Assembly (NCBI GenBank): GCA_002077065.1
Contig: NAJO01000039.1
Location: 1 to 64,000 of the forward strand
Direction of reading: 5' to 3'
DNA from: Cryoendolithus antarcticus
Lineage: Eukaryota > Ascomycota > Dothideomycetes > Cladosporiales > Cladosporiaceae
Length of the DNA: 64,000 bases
The translations under genes and the position numbers were made by a program. Shown here in pieces: positions 45,144 to 56,800 of the stretch (the stretch's first letter is position 1; each line of letters starts with the position of its first letter). The notes under the pieces are model-generated. The model had not been told where the DNA came from. It did no database searches and worked only from the letters and a program-made list of their open reading frames with translations.

Positions 45144-46139
45144 ATGGACGACCCCATGGACGACCAGCTCGAGTCTCAAGACCTCACCCTCACGCCTGCA
45201 ACCTTCACTCCGCCCTCTATCTCCCATCCCGCACTCCTCGCCGGCGAAAGCTACACCCACCACTCCCCCGTCCCTGCCCACCTTCTCTCCACGCCATGTG
45301 TCCTGGGCATAGACGAAGCCGGGCGTGGTCCCGTGCTCGGTCCCATGGTGTATGGTCTCTACTACCTGTCCACAACCCTGCAGCACTCACTATTGGCTGA
45401 GACGCACCACTTCGACGATTCAAAAGTCTTCACGCCGGCAGTCCGCGCGGACCTGTTCCAGAAGATCTGCACTCCTGGCACAGACCTATACGAGCAGTCC
45501 GGCTGGGCTGTCCGTGTGATGAGTGCGCGGGATATCGGCGCCGCCATGCTCTCGGCGAACGGAGGTGGAAATCTGAACACGCAAGCCATGGACGCTACGA
45601 TTCAGCTTATCCGCGATGTGCTGGAGAAGGGCGTGATGGTGAAGGAAGTCTTCATCGACACTATCGGGCCTCCGGCGACCTACCAGAAGAAGCTCGAGAA
45701 GCTATTCCCTACGCTGGAGATTACTGTGGCGAAGAAGGCAGATAGTCTGTACCCCTGCGTCTCAGCAGCCAGTGTCTGCGCAAAAGTCACCCGCGACATC
45801 GCGCTCGAAGCTCTCTACGATCCTTACAGCACCTCCTTCTCCTCAGTACCGGGCTGGGGCAGCGGCTACCCAAGCGACGTACGGTGTACAGATTGGATGA
45901 AGGGGGCTCTGGATCCAGTATTTGGGTGGGGCAGCGAGTGCCGATTTAGTTGGGGGACTGTCAAGGAGATGCTGGAGGTCAAGGCAAAGGCCAAGGAGGC
46001 TGTGAATGTGGACTGGCCTGAGGACGAGGATGAAGGTGGGAATATGAGGTTGACGAGTTTTATGCGGAATGAGGAGGAGGAGCCGCGGGATGAGCTGGGG
46101 AATTGGTTTGGGTGTCGGGTGGGGACTGAGGTGTTTTGA
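45144..46139 (+). CDS. RNH201: ribonuclease H2 catalytic subunit A
   Basis: 331 residues, single exon. The type-2 RNase H active site is complete: Asp57 and Glu58 in GIDEAGRGPVLGPMVYG, Asp172 in EVFIDTIGPP and Asp200 in KKADSLYPCVSAASVCAKVT. The conserved DDSKVFTPAVR and GYPSDVRCTDWMK segments follow. The enzyme removes ribonucleotides embedded in DNA and RNA of RNA:DNA hybrids. The N-terminal 45 residues are a Pro/Thr-rich extension. ATG at 45144 is used; a GTG six codons upstream is in frame but unneeded. The last 40 residues are acidic. Confidence 0.96.
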   Translation: MDDPMDDQLESQDLTLTPATFTPPSISHPALLAGESYTHHSPVPAHLLSTPCVLGIDEAGRGPVLGPMVYGLYYLSTTLQHSLLAETHHFDDSKVFTPAVRADLFQKICTPGTDLYEQSGWAVRVMSARDIGAAMLSANGGGNLNTQAMDATIQLIRDVLEKGVMVKEVFIDTIGPPATYQKKLEKLFPTLEITVAKKADSLYPCVSAASVCAKVTRDIALEALYDPYSTSFSSVPGWGSGYPSDVRCTDWMKGALDPVFGWGSECRFSWGTVKEMLEVKAKAKEAVNVDWPEDEDEGGNMRLTSFMRNEEEEPRDELGNWFGCRVGTEVF

Positions 46140-46382
46140 GAGCATGGACACTTGAGTGATGATTGCTGATCGAGGTGACTCGGTGCCAGAGCTGGATCTC
46201 AGCCCTGCGACGGGCTTTGATTTGAGCATGCAAAAGGCTCGTGGAGAGATGTCATCAGCAACCGGGTAGCATGAGCATGCGAAAGGACTCGAAGCCAGGA
46301 TGTATGCAGAGGTAGTCAGACTCGGGCATCCTAACTCGTAACCACAGCAAGCCCAATGACTGGGTCTACGAAACGAGCACGC

Positions 46383-47711
46383 CTACATCGCCATCCTCGG
46401 ATCCAACCCCTTGATCTTTGCGCTCTTCGCCTCGCCATCAAACACAAACTCGGACACCAACTTGCCGGTCCCAGGCCCATTCTGGATCCCCCAGCACGTG
46501 TGCCCCGCCGCCATGACCAAACCCTTCACGTCCGTCAACCCAATCAACGGCCCTCCACTACCAACGACATTCGGCAAATAACAAGCCTGCCGTGCCGTCA
46601 CCTCCCCATCTCTCAGCTCATCTGAGACAGACGCGACGTAGTCCACAATATCTTGACACCGCTGCTCGTCCACCTCGACCAAATCCGAGGACTTGGGTAG
46701 AGGCACGAGGTGATCGCCTTCTCCACAAGCGTAGACTTCGTTCCGCGGCCGGGCGTAGATCTCAGGCGTTACTATCTGCTCGCCTCGACCGGCGCGGGAG
46801 GTTGGCATCCCTTTGCTCACTACGCGTTTGGCGGCGTTTTTGTCGCCAAATCCAGCTGGCAGCCGAATCTGCGTGAACAGCGCGTATGCGCTCACAGGTC
46901 TCGAAGGGCGGATCGTAACACTGTGCGCGCGGAGTGCCTCTATGGGCGCATCAGGGTAAATACTGCGCGTCCAGGGGCCAGCGGACAGCACGATGTCCGT
47001 CGCAGGGAGGGTGTGGCTGCTGCCGTGTTGGGTGTACGTCACGCTATCCACCGCGCTGCCGTCGGGCGTGTAGTTGATGCTATCGACGCTCGCGCCGGTC
47101 TGGACATCTACGCCTTTCTCTGCCGCCAGCTCAGCCATAGCCGTCGTGAACTGGGAAGGATGGACCTGCGCAGTCGTACTCGGGTCGCCCATCTCATCAT
47201 ACCCCCGCAGACTCGCAGGGTCAATCCAGTCCATGTCGCTCGGCACACCAGCTGCTCGCAACTTACTCATGGCATCTTTCGTTCGCTTCTTGAGGCCCAC
47301 GTGCTCTTTACTGTCTTCGCCGTTCATCTCCCCATCCTTTCCCTCAACACTAAGCTTGCCGTTGCTGGCCTGCTTCACATCCTTCAAATGCCTCCCCACA
47401 CACTCAACCTGCCCACAGTGCACAGCCCTATACCCCCATCGCTCCTCGCCACCATGCTCATCGCTTAGTTGCTTATGCAGCTTATAACTCAGCGGGACGA
47501 TGGAGCTAGGATAAGCCCAGAGGGCTAGCAGGCCGCCGGCTTTGCCTGAAGCTCCGCCTGCGATCTTGGTGGCTTCGAGCAGGGTGATTTTGTGTTTGGC
47601 TGGGTCGTAGGATGGGTGGCGGGTTAGGTAGTAGGCACTTGTGCAGCCTATGATGCCGCCGCCGATTATGATGATGTTTCTCGTGTCTACGGCTGAGTTG
47701 TTGGTCGCCAT
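46383..47711 (-). CDS. TDA3: FAD-dependent oxidoreductase, Tda3-like
   Basis: 442 residues, single exon, ATG at 47711. The FAD-binding dinucleotide motif is IIIIGGGIIGCTSAYYL (about residues 12-28), followed by LLEATKIAGGASGKAGGLLA, and the DAO fold ends with GLVMAAGHTCWGIQNGPGTG, which contacts flavin in this family. Overall organisation matches yeast Tda3, linked genetically to endosome-to-Golgi transport but without a known substrate. A charged, weakly conserved insert (KLSVEGKDGEMNGEDSKE) lies near residue 120. Converges with RNase H2 (243 bp). Confidence 0.88.
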   Translation of the reverse strand: MATNNSAVDTRNIIIIGGGIIGCTSAYYLTRHPSYDPAKHKITLLEATKIAGGASGKAGGLLALWAYPSSIVPLSYKLHKQLSDEHGGEERWGYRAVHCGQVECVGRHLKDVKQASNGKLSVEGKDGEMNGEDSKEHVGLKKRTKDAMSKLRAAGVPSDMDWIDPASLRGYDEMGDPSTTAQVHPSQFTTAMAELAAEKGVDVQTGASVDSINYTPDGSAVDSVTYTQHGSSHTLPATDIVLSAGPWTRSIYPDAPIEALRAHSVTIRPSRPVSAYALFTQIRLPAGFGDKNAAKRVVSKGMPTSRAGRGEQIVTPEIYARPRNEVYACGEGDHLVPLPKSSDLVEVDEQRCQDIVDYVASVSDELRDGEVTARQACYLPNVVGSGGPLIGLTDVKGLVMAAGHTCWGIQNGPGTGKLVSEFVFDGEAKSAKIKGLDPRMAM

Positions 47712-48314
47712 CGTGGCATATGAGTGTGATGTGGCAACCAGGAACAGTGTCCTCAGTCCAGCGAAAGCTCGATGTCGGAGACGAATTGCCAGAATCGCTG
47801 TAGGTCAAGGTTTTGAGATCCAGCTGGGTATAAAAGTCTTTCCAGACCGGGGCAATTACCAGGAGGAAGATATGTGTCGTTCAAAGGTGCTTCACGATAA
47901 TATTACTCGGATAAATGTAGCTGTAGAATAGGTGAAGTCACATTTGCCACCAGCTGCAGGACGTCCCGTCCATTGGACGACGAATCATTACCCAATCCGA
48001 AGTCACCTCGCTTGCATCTTTTCACAGTCACACGAGGTTCATTATAGATAGATATCTGAACATGTAGTCGGTGCAAGAAACGCTTCACATTGATCATATG
48101 AAATCATCTATGAAGCTAAGGAGCGCCTACTCGCATAGAAGAGTGACTGCACTGCCTCTCCAAGTTCCGAGATGCTCGTGACACTCTGTTTCGTTTACTC
48201 ATCTCCACACCTACGCGTGTTGTCCAAGTCTTCCTCAACAATTGATCACGCACCAATCGTGGAACAATTTCGGCTACCACCACTTGCCAAGCAGCCCACG
48301 CCGTAGTTGAGGCA
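47712..48314. other. intergenic, TDA3 promoter / RBR gene 3' end
   Basis: 603 bp. No ORF or RNA gene supported. Confidence 0.5.
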
Positions 48315-50349
48315 TCACACCTCATCCGGATACCGGGGCCCATGCATGCCCCTCTCGTCAATGGCGTCGAAGAACGCACGATCCACTTCCTCCATCTCAT
48401 GCTCAGGCACAGCCCGCCGCCTGATACCTGCACCACCGTGTCCGCCTTGTGCTGGCTGAGCATTCGGGCCACGTCTGGGAGGTGCACGACCATTTGCCAC
48501 CGGGCGCTGACCGCGCTCGTGGGCTCTGACGGCGGCCGCGGCACCTCCTCTACCAGCATTGCCATTCACAGCAGGAGGGCCGACTGGAAACGGATTGCGT
48601 CTCCGCCTGCCTGGCGCTCGCGCTGCTGGGTCTGCAGGAGGCGCCTGGCCATCGATCGCAATGTGAGCGATACCGTCGACGATACCGCCATCAAAGAGCT
48701 GACGCTCTAGCTCTGGCACCTCCACTGGATGGGCATGAATCTCCTCCGCGGCCGCACGCACTAGTCCTTCGGGCGGCCACACAGCGCGCTCTACATCATC
48801 CTGCCGAACTTCTTACCCATGTTAGCGCTAGCCTCCTCGTGAGTATATCTGTTCAAAAAGTACCTTGTCGCCTCTGCGCCTGCTGCTCTTGCTGCATCAA
48901 TCTTGCGTCCTCTTCGTCCGCAGCTCGCGCAACCTCAATTGCCATTTGCTCCCACCTCCTGGCACCTCTGAAGCCCTCCCCGTCTTCCGGCTCCTGCCCC
49001 TCGTCACCTTCCTCAAGCTCCCACAGCCGATTGTAGCACTCTGATCCGACTTTGTTGAAGTGCTGATACGGCGAGTCTTTGTCCAGCCAACTGCCACACA
49101 GGTAGCAGAAGTGCGTAGTGCACTGGTAACATTGCATGTGATTGCAGCCCATGGTCTTCTGCACAGGTGATCGACAGTATGGACACGGACTGGTGTGAGC
49201 CATGATGTACTCGTACGAGGCTTTGTCCTCTGCCGACAGTTCATCTGGGTTACGAGGGTGACAGCGCTCGATAGGACCATGCCAGGACTTGTAGCAAACT
49301 TTGCAGAAAGCCATTCCACACTTGGGATTTTCGCAGATGCACAGACGGTCGTCGTCGTCAGTGATGATCTTCGGTTCTGATACAGTTCCATCATCTGAGC
49401 CTGAGTCCGGATATTCGGTGAGATCTTCCGGGATGGGTGGGTACTTGCGCGACCTTGCTGGTTTCGTGCACCATTCACGGGGGCAGTAGACGGTATCTTT
49501 GTCAGACTCCAGGCGCTTCTTGCGTTTCATCTCCACATATCGACGAACCATCGAGTCTTCAACGCCCATCGCCAAGAGTTCTCTGGGATGCAACGGCTTA
49601 GGCTTCCGTGCGCGCTGCCCAGTTCTGGCTTGACCGCACGACGGATCCAAGCAGCAGACGTCTGCGACCGCTCCTTCCGTGATCGAGTTGTTGTAGCAGT
49701 CTTGTAGACACTGCACACAGAAGACATGATCGCACTTGTCAAGCTTATGACACTGAGTGCCTTTCTTGGGTTCCAAGCAGATGCCGCAGTCGTACGTACC
49801 CTCCTGAAATTGCTTGAGCTTTGTCTCCTTGTCAAAGGAGACAAGCGCTGGCTCTAAAGACGCGGGCAGAGTCAAGCAGCCGTCGTTCGACTGGTCTAAG
49901 CTGAACCCCGAACTCGCTGCGTTCTCCAGGTGATCGATATAAGAGTACAAGACCTGGCAACGCCCAAGATCCTCCCACAGATGGATGAGCTGCTTCTGCA
50001 ACTCGTCCAGCTTAGACCTCGGAAGCCAGTCATGCTCGGTCTTGAGGTCGACCTCCGCTTCGGCCTCAGCTGGGTAGCCATCGGGAAGTGTGACGCGTAA
50101 GTTCAGCGGGGGCAAATGCGACAAATGCACATCATGCTCGATGTGAGCGCCTGTTGGTGCAGTAACCTGCGCATACGTTGCCTTCACTGCCGTCGCAGGC
50201 GCAGAAGGGACAAATCGAACCAAGAGTACTGGCGACGGAGCAACCTTGATATCTAGCGATGCAGTGTATTTGTTGGTGACGATGATCTCCGGGTAGATAG
50301 CTTCGACAGACGAGAGCTCCTCTTCGCGCTCATCGAACCCGTCGGCCAT
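48315..50349 (-). CDS. ITT1: RWD-RBR E3 ubiquitin ligase (RNF14/Itt1-like)
   Basis: 659 residues from exons 48864..50349 and 48315..48808; the 55-bp intron (GTACTT donor, GCTAAC branch, AAG acceptor) is needed because the first exon alone stops after QRRQ. The alternative CAG acceptor nearby would give an immediate stop. The RWD domain spans about 1-140 (DEREEELSSVEAIYPEIIVT). RING1 begins CGICLEPKKGTQCHKLDKCD near 195, the IBR is CENPKCGMAFCKVCYKSWHG, and RING2 is CPYCRSPVQKTMGCNHMQC, with the thioester-forming cysteine near residue 400. Such ligases pass ubiquitin via a HECT-like intermediate; yeast Itt1 affects translation termination. The second exon is an Ala/Pro/Arg-rich disordered tail. 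Confidence 0.88.
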
Positions 50350-50756
50350 GTCGAATTCAGTCTATGGGTGGTAGCTGGGAAATCGCCCAGCAGTCACCGG
50401 ATTTTATAAGTATGCGTGCATAGTCTCGACGGCTGTGAGCGCTCGTCGTGTTGTAGAGTCCGATTGTTGCTCGGAAGTGAATGCTGAAACGTCGAGAGCG
50501 TGGCCTGAAGGTACTGCGGCTACAATAGAAAGTGATCGAAGAACCCAACGCGTAGAGGCAAGATCGAGAGTCCGTGGCGAGGTAGGTCGCCGGGGAGTCA
50601 GCAAATGCAAGATAAGGTTCTCGCTTAAGCCCATGTGGTGCCTCAGTTTCGGTACTCTGAGATGTTGTACATGGAATCGTGAATGATCCCGGCAAATCAT
50701 TTCATACGATAGCTCGTTGACCTTGAGCTCCGACCTTTGTACATACCTCTTCCACC
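50350..50756. other. divergent promoter region, RBR ligase / CAX4
   Basis: 407 bp between divergent starts. No specific element recognised. Confidence 0.5.
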
Positions 50757-51509
50757 ATGGCCGACACTCCCATCTCCTCGGTCTCCCTCTCCCTAACCCA
50801 CGTTGTCTACAACCCATCCTCTCCCCTCTCAGTCATATCCGCCTACCTCGCCCTCCTGCCCCAAGCCCTCCTAATAATTTACACAACCCTCCTCTACGCC
50901 ACGCGCGAGATTGAGATAGGTCTTATGCTCGCCGGGCAGCTGGCCTGCGAAGCTCTGAACTATATTCTCAAGCGCACATTGAAGGGCGATAGGCCGAGAT
51001 TGGATCTAGGAAAGGGCTATGGGATGCCGAGTAGTCATGCGCAGTTCATGGCGTATTGGGCGGTGTATCTGGGGTTGTGGGTTGTTGTGAGGCATAGACC
51101 GGCGTTGGAGAAGCGGAGGGAAGGTGGCTACGTGGGAATTGCGGTGTGGCAGAGGGGTGTGTTGGGACTTGCTGCGTTCGTGCTCTCTGCTGCTGTGGGC
51201 GCGAGTAGAGTGTGCGTGAGCAATGCTTGTTGCGTTTGGGAGACTCACTGACGATGTGGCAGAGAATTGAACTATCATTATCCTCACCAAGTCTACGTCG
51301 GGTTCGCGCTTGGTACGGCCTGTGCACTCGCATGGTTCGTTGTCACGGCTGGAGCTCGCTACTATGGTCTGCTAGACTGGCTTTTAGAGCTACCGCCCAT
51401 GCAATGGCTTCGCATGCGAGATCTCTTGATTGATGAAGACCTTGTGCACGCAGGGTGGGAGCGATACGACAGCAGGCGGCGGAAGCTGCGTGCGGTGAAA
51501 GATCGATGA
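50757..51509 (+). CDS. CAX4: dolichyl-diphosphate phosphatase (PAP2 family, Cwh8/Cax4)
   Basis: 233 residues from exons 50757..51211 and 51263..51509; the 51-bp intron (GTGCGT, CTGAC, CAG) splits a Val codon to give GASRVELNYHYPHQV. The PAP2 active site is intact: KRTLKGDRP (Kx6RP), MPSSHAQF (PSxH) and SRVELNYH (SRx5H). About four transmembrane helices surround it. The enzyme removes a phosphate from dolichyl diphosphate on the ER lumenal side, recycling the carrier for N-glycosylation. The N-terminal SLTHVVYNPSSPLSVISAYL is typical of the group. Confidence 0.94.
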
Positions 51510-51573
51510 GCGAGGACGGAACAAGTGGAACGAGATCCAACTTCGAATTTGATCTTCGGGTTCTGCCTTCTAC

Positions 51574-52932
51574 CTATCCTATGCCATGTCCGACAAATGC
51601 GTGCTGCTCTTCGGTCTTTGCGGACCCGAACAGCTTCCGCCCTCCCGGTGTGAGCTTGTCTGGATGAACGGCAAGACCCGAAGCCACGGGATCCGTCAGG
51701 AAGATCGCAAAAAGCTTGTCGGCAGTCTCAGCCAGCACGGCAGCACACTGCGACAATGGGGTCTCGGACATATGCGCGCGAAACGCGAAGCAGACGCCCT
51801 TGTAAGTCTGATGGTAGACAAGCTTGTATTCGTCACTTTGGGCTGCATCCGCGCCTTGGTGGTCTTGCGGATCAGATTTGGACTTTAGATCTGGTCTGGC
51901 TTGCTCCAAGCCATATGCCCGCATGCACGTCATCACGGTACGCTGCACCAGGACCTTGTTCTGCTCGTGGATTGCAGAGTAGGCCGAGTCCACAGTCGGG
52001 GAGGGCAGTGCAGAGACGCTTTCGACTCTCGACAAAGTCGACCTTCGCTTGCCTTCCACAGCTGTGGGAGGCCGCGAGTCGATGATACTGGGCGAGCGAG
52101 AGAGTGGCCTGGTTTGGAGAGGCACGGGGACCTGCCCGCCACTACTTTCGCGCCGATGGCCAATGGATGCAGCTGCTGAAACAGCCTGGCCGCCTTTGCG
52201 CCGCACAGCCTTTCGCCGTTCATTTGCTTCGTCGAATGCATCGTTGGCAGTACGACGTTTCTTCGTAGGCGGCTCGTGGACGACTTCTGTGCTACCATCG
52301 ATTGCCGAAGTTAGGAAGATCGCGGACTGGACTTCTGCGCCCGGGTCGGCGGTGGGCGATGATGGCGGTGTTGGCAGGTCCGATGGGTGGAGGAGATCTG
52401 ACGAGATAGCTTGTGCTGTGACTGCCAGTGTGAGATCCGGTCGCACGCCTTGGGCGTCTGCTAGTGGAGGGGCGGAATGGGCAGATAGGGTGTGCGCCGT
52501 TGATATAACACGTGTAGCAATGAACAGAAGCTCCGTGATTATTGGCGCAGGGCATGAAAGTGCTGTAGAGTGCTCCACTGCTACCAGTATACCCAAGCTC
52601 GATTCGTGCCTCCTTGTGTTCCACCATTGATCATCCCCACCCGATGCGAGAACGTTGGTGAAGAAAGACTCCACAGCCGCGCATCTGGTGCTGACATCGT
52701 ATCTGTCGCCAGTGAAGATATGGAGCGGGATGTGGTCGACATCGACTATGGAAAGATACCGTAGTGTGCATGATTCTAGATGCAATGATAGCTCATGCTG
52801 GTGAGGCTGGCTAAGGATGATGTCTGGTAAGCTAAGTCAGCGATGTTCCTCAATGGAGCCAAAGTCGAATAGTGTCTTACCACTGTCACTGTTACCATCA
52901 GGGAGCTGTAAAACATGTCTCGTAGTGGCCAT
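51574..52932 (-). CDS. SLD7: Sld7-like replication initiation factor
   Basis: 433 residues from exons 52881..52932 and 51574..52823, joined across a 57-bp intron (GTAAGA, GCTGAC, CAG): MATTRHVLQLPDGNSDSD, then IILSQPHQHELSLHLESCTL. Sld7 partners Sld3 in loading Cdc45 at origins. The C-terminal helical domain (about 310-415) matches fungal Sld7: QRTVMTCMRAYGLEQARP and DEYKLVYHQTYKGVCFAFRA, ending with LFAIFLTDPVA. The middle (about 140-300) is disordered and Ser/Pro/Arg-rich with a basic PPTKKRRT signal. Converges with CAX4, 64 bp between stops. Confidence 0.8.
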
Positions 52933-53034
52933 AATTATTAGCACGTGGTGTTCTCGACATTTGCAGACGCGTGGAGTACGCGACTTGAAAGCACAACGGA
53001 CACACTTTCCTCCGGCAGAGCCTTGGCAGACACT

Positions 53035-53493
53035 TCACAAGCACTCCAACACCAGCCCGATGACCTCCTTAAAAGCCGGCCTGCCCATCGTACTGACGCC
53101 CTTGAGCCCCAAGCCAACCACAAGCATGCGCTCCTCGCCAGGCCGTTGCATTAAGATCGCACTGCCGATGGTCGTAGCCAGAGTCTGACCGAAGACTTCT
53201 TCGTCTCGCTTCGTGCCTCCGAGCACGGTAGTAGCTGTGAGGTGCGTCATGGGTAGCAAATCGTTCTCCGTATCATGGCTCGGGAAATGGCCTGGGTTCA
53301 TCGGATCTGTAGCATTGGCTGCAAGTGGGACGTGAACCCAGTGCGCTGGTGGCGCGGAGAGTGAGGTGATCGTGAGCAGGATCTTGTCCGAGAATGATAT
53401 GAGGCCGACATTGGTGTGAAGTCCGCCGACGATGCCGGAGGCTGTTTTCGATGCGGCTGGAAAGGGCGAGGGGTCGGTGTTGGGGGCTGCCAT
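53035..53493 (-). CDS. proteasome assembly chaperone 3-like protein
   Basis: 152 residues from ATG 53493 (MAAPNTDPSPFPAASKTASG). The core pattern GGLHTNVGLISFSDKILLTI, then HWVHVPLAA and the C-terminal MLVVGLGLKGVSTMGRPAFK, fits the small PAC3/Pba3 fold that helps assemble the alpha ring. The family is short and diverges fast, so the match is by overall pattern. An in-frame extension upstream lacks ATG. It lies 102 bp upstream of the SLD7 start side and is divergent from DHR1. Confidence 0.55.
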   Translation of the reverse strand: MAAPNTDPSPFPAASKTASGIVGGLHTNVGLISFSDKILLTITSLSAPPAHWVHVPLAANATDPMNPGHFPSHDTENDLLPMTHLTATTVLGGTKRDEEVFGQTLATTIGSAILMQRPGEERMLVVGLGLKGVSTMGRPAFKEVIGLVLECL

Positions 53494-53819
53494 GGCTAGG
53501 CTGCGTAACGAAGGCGGGCGTTCAGAGGGCTTTGCTTGATCGATGTTGAAGATGCTTGGTGCTGGCTTCCACGGTAGAGTCTTAGCTGTCTCTCCATAAG
53601 ACTGATTGACGGCTTTTGGTGCTATCACGGTGCCTGGTGAAATGAGACGACTAAGTGCACGGCATCGAGAAAGGCGCTGACTAAGATCGACCAGATTTCC
53701 GGCGCAAATTGAGTTTTGCGGGGTGCAGCACTAGCGGACTAGCCATTTTCGTCATAATCGTCAAAGGTTTAGAGGTTTGCGGCATTTTCTGTGGTAAGGT
53801 CGTTCGATTCCGGTGCACA
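53494..53819. other. divergent promoter region, PAC3-like / DHR1
   Basis: 326 bp. No motif recognised beyond a tRNA B-box-like string near 53798 that was rejected. Confidence 0.5.
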
Positions 53820-56800
53820 ATGCCACCTAAGTTCGTGCCGCGCGAGCGGAAGCATCGACGACTCGCGAAGTTGAAGGAGACTTCGAAGAAAGCACCGCCG
53901 ACGCAGTCAAATGAAGAAGTGATTGTACCTGTATCGAAATCAGAGCAGGAAGAACGACGACAACAGATAAGGGACGAGCTGCGTGCACACCAACCAGACG
54001 CCAAGATAAGTGGGAAGAAGAGGAAGCGACTTGATCACTACGTCGATACAAAGCTTCGTAAGGAGGAGAATCTCGAATTCATCAAAAAGCTTGCCTCTCA
54101 TCAAATCGATACGAGTCTCCTGCAGTCGTCTAAGAAGCTTGGGAGGGTAAATGATACTAGGAGAGAGGTCATCGAGAGAGCCCTCAAGGAGAGGCAAGCT
54201 GGAATCGACGTACGCGGTGATCAAGATGAGGTGCTGTATGAGCGACGAGGGGCTGTGGAAGCTCCTGCGCATATACCAATAGCTGTTTCTGCGGGAATAA
54301 GCAACAGCACTACCGCTGAGAGCTTCGGTAGCGGTCTCAAGCGCCCCTTGGACGTCGGAGCAGATGGCAAACCCGTACTGCCGTCAAGGAAGCGAAGGAA
54401 GCGCGAGAAGAAGGCACGTAGCGTCCAGGAGCCAACGCCTATGTCAGACGAGGGATCCGAGGGCTCCGAGGGCACAGATGAGGAGGCTATGGACTCGGAA
54501 AGCGATCAGGACGAATGGAACGGTTTCAGCGACGACGAAATAGGGGAGCACAGCACAGAAGAATCCCGCGAGAATACAGCCTCGGACAGCGAGGACGATA
54601 GCGCGACCTCGAATTCTGCGGAGGAGTCTACAGAGGATGAGGACGATCATGAAAACAGCGAGATTGACGATGTCGACAAGCCTGCACGAGCCTCTGCATT
54701 CAAGATGTGGGCTGCTGCTCGACGCAATGAGGCGATCGGCTTCGAGCCGTCCATCGCACCGACGAGCGATCCTGCTGTAATAGCAGCCTTCAAGCCACGA
54801 GTGTCATCTCCAGATCCTGCTCAACCTGCTGCAACCACTACAGCCACGACGGCACGTCCTGAAAAGGCTATCACGATCAATCGCGTCCCGGACATTCAAG
54901 CCGCTAGACTCGAGTTACCGGTTGTCCAAGAAGAGCAGAAGATCATGGAAGCGATCCATAATAATCCGATTACGATAATCTGTGGCGAGACGGGATCGGG
55001 CAAGACGACCCAGGTGCCTCAGATGATGTACGAAGCTGGCTACGGCACAGCGATTGGGAAGCCTCGAGCGACGTCTGGAAAGTCAGCGGCATCTTTCAGT
55101 AGAGGAATGATTGGCATCACCCAGCCGCGCCGTGTAGCTGCGGTCTCCGTAGCCCAGCGTGTCAAGACCGAAATGGGGAGCGAGTTCAGCAGACAGGTCG
55201 CTCATCAAGTACGCTACGACAGCGCGGTGACCAGTGATACTGCGATGAAGTTTATGACAGACGGGATCTTGCTCCGCGAAATAAGTCAGGACTTCGTCCT
55301 TAGTAAGTATTCCGCGATCGTCGTCGACGAAGCGCACGAGAGATCCGTCAACACGGATATTCTCATCGGCATGCTATCTCGCATCGTTCCGTTACGGGCG
55401 CAGCTTGCAGGAGAGCAACCCACTCGATACTCGCCTCTGAAACTGGTGATCATGTCCGCTACCTTGCGAGTGTCGGATTTCATCCAGAACGATCGGCTCT
55501 TCAAGGGTGTGGTGCCGCCAATTGTGGAGGCAGAGGGTCGCCAACATCCGGTCACAGTCCACTTCAGTAGGACCACGGAGAGAAACTTCGTATCTGAAAT
55601 GGTCCGGAAGTTGGAGAGGGCGCATCGCAAGCTTCCGCACGGTGGAATGTTGGTTTTCCTTACTGGACAGCAGGAAATACAGGATGTTGCTGCAAGGTTA
55701 AACCAGGTGCTTGGAGGTAACGCGAGCTATAGTCGGCCCACGACGAACGGTCGCGACTCATCGTTCGGCTTCGGAGCAGATGACTATGATAATGCGATAA
55801 TCCGCAAGCGAGGAGATACTTTGGAGGGAGACGACGAGGCTGGCTCCGATGTCGAAATCAACGGCACAGATAGCGATGCCGAGGACGTCGATTTCGATGT
55901 GCCTCCAGACCCGGCCTTCAAGCCCAAAAAGACTCAAGGCCTTCTCAAACCGCACATACTGCCACTTTACGCGGCTCTCCCGACCTCACAGCAGATGCGC
56001 GTGTTCCAAGATCCGCCTGAAGGACATCGACTGATAGTGCTTGCTACGAATGTCGCCGAGACCTCGCTGACCATTCCTGACATCCGCTACGTGTTCGACT
56101 GTGGCCGCAGCAAAGAGAAGGTGTATGACACCTCGGCTGGTCCTGGCATCCAGACATTCGAGATAGATTGGATCTCCAAGGCTAGCGCTGCGCAACGAAC
56201 AGGTCGTGCTGGACGTACTGGACCAGGGCATTGCTACAGGCTGTATAGTAGTGCGGTGTTCGAGGAATTCTTTGCTGAGCACGCGGTCCCTGAGGTCTTG
56301 CGGACGCCGTTGGAGAACGTAGTTTTGCAGCTGAAGAGCATGGAGATCGAGAACGTGGTGAACTTTCCCTTTCCTACACCGCCGGATAGGAAGCAACTGG
56401 AGGTTGCTGAGACGCTTTTGCGGAATCTGGGCGCGATAGACGAGGGCAATGGGAAGATCACTCCTCTTGGCAGACAACTGCTGGCATTCCCTGTCAGTCC
56501 AAGGTTCGGGAAGATCTTGTTACTTGCTCATGCCAACGAGGTAGTTACACCGGCTGTTGCCACAGTGGCTGCGCTCGCTGTAGGCGCTCTGAGTATGCCC
56601 GAAGTCCAAGCTGGCGCAGCTTCTGTGCGCCTAGGGCCTGCAGCGGACGATGAGAGCGACGACTACGATGGCAATCAGCAACGCCGCGTCGAGAGAGAGG
56701 GCCACACGGCAGCTGAGATACTACATCAGAAGTATACCCGCGCCCAAGCGAAGCTTTCTCAATGGGATAATAGCAGTGACGCCGTCAAGATGCTCGCCAC

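Noticed and set aside
53745..53825. tRNA-like B-box string GTTCGATTCC upstream of DHR1
   Set aside because: No A box, no cloverleaf stems and no acceptor pairing; lies in a promoter next to the start codon.
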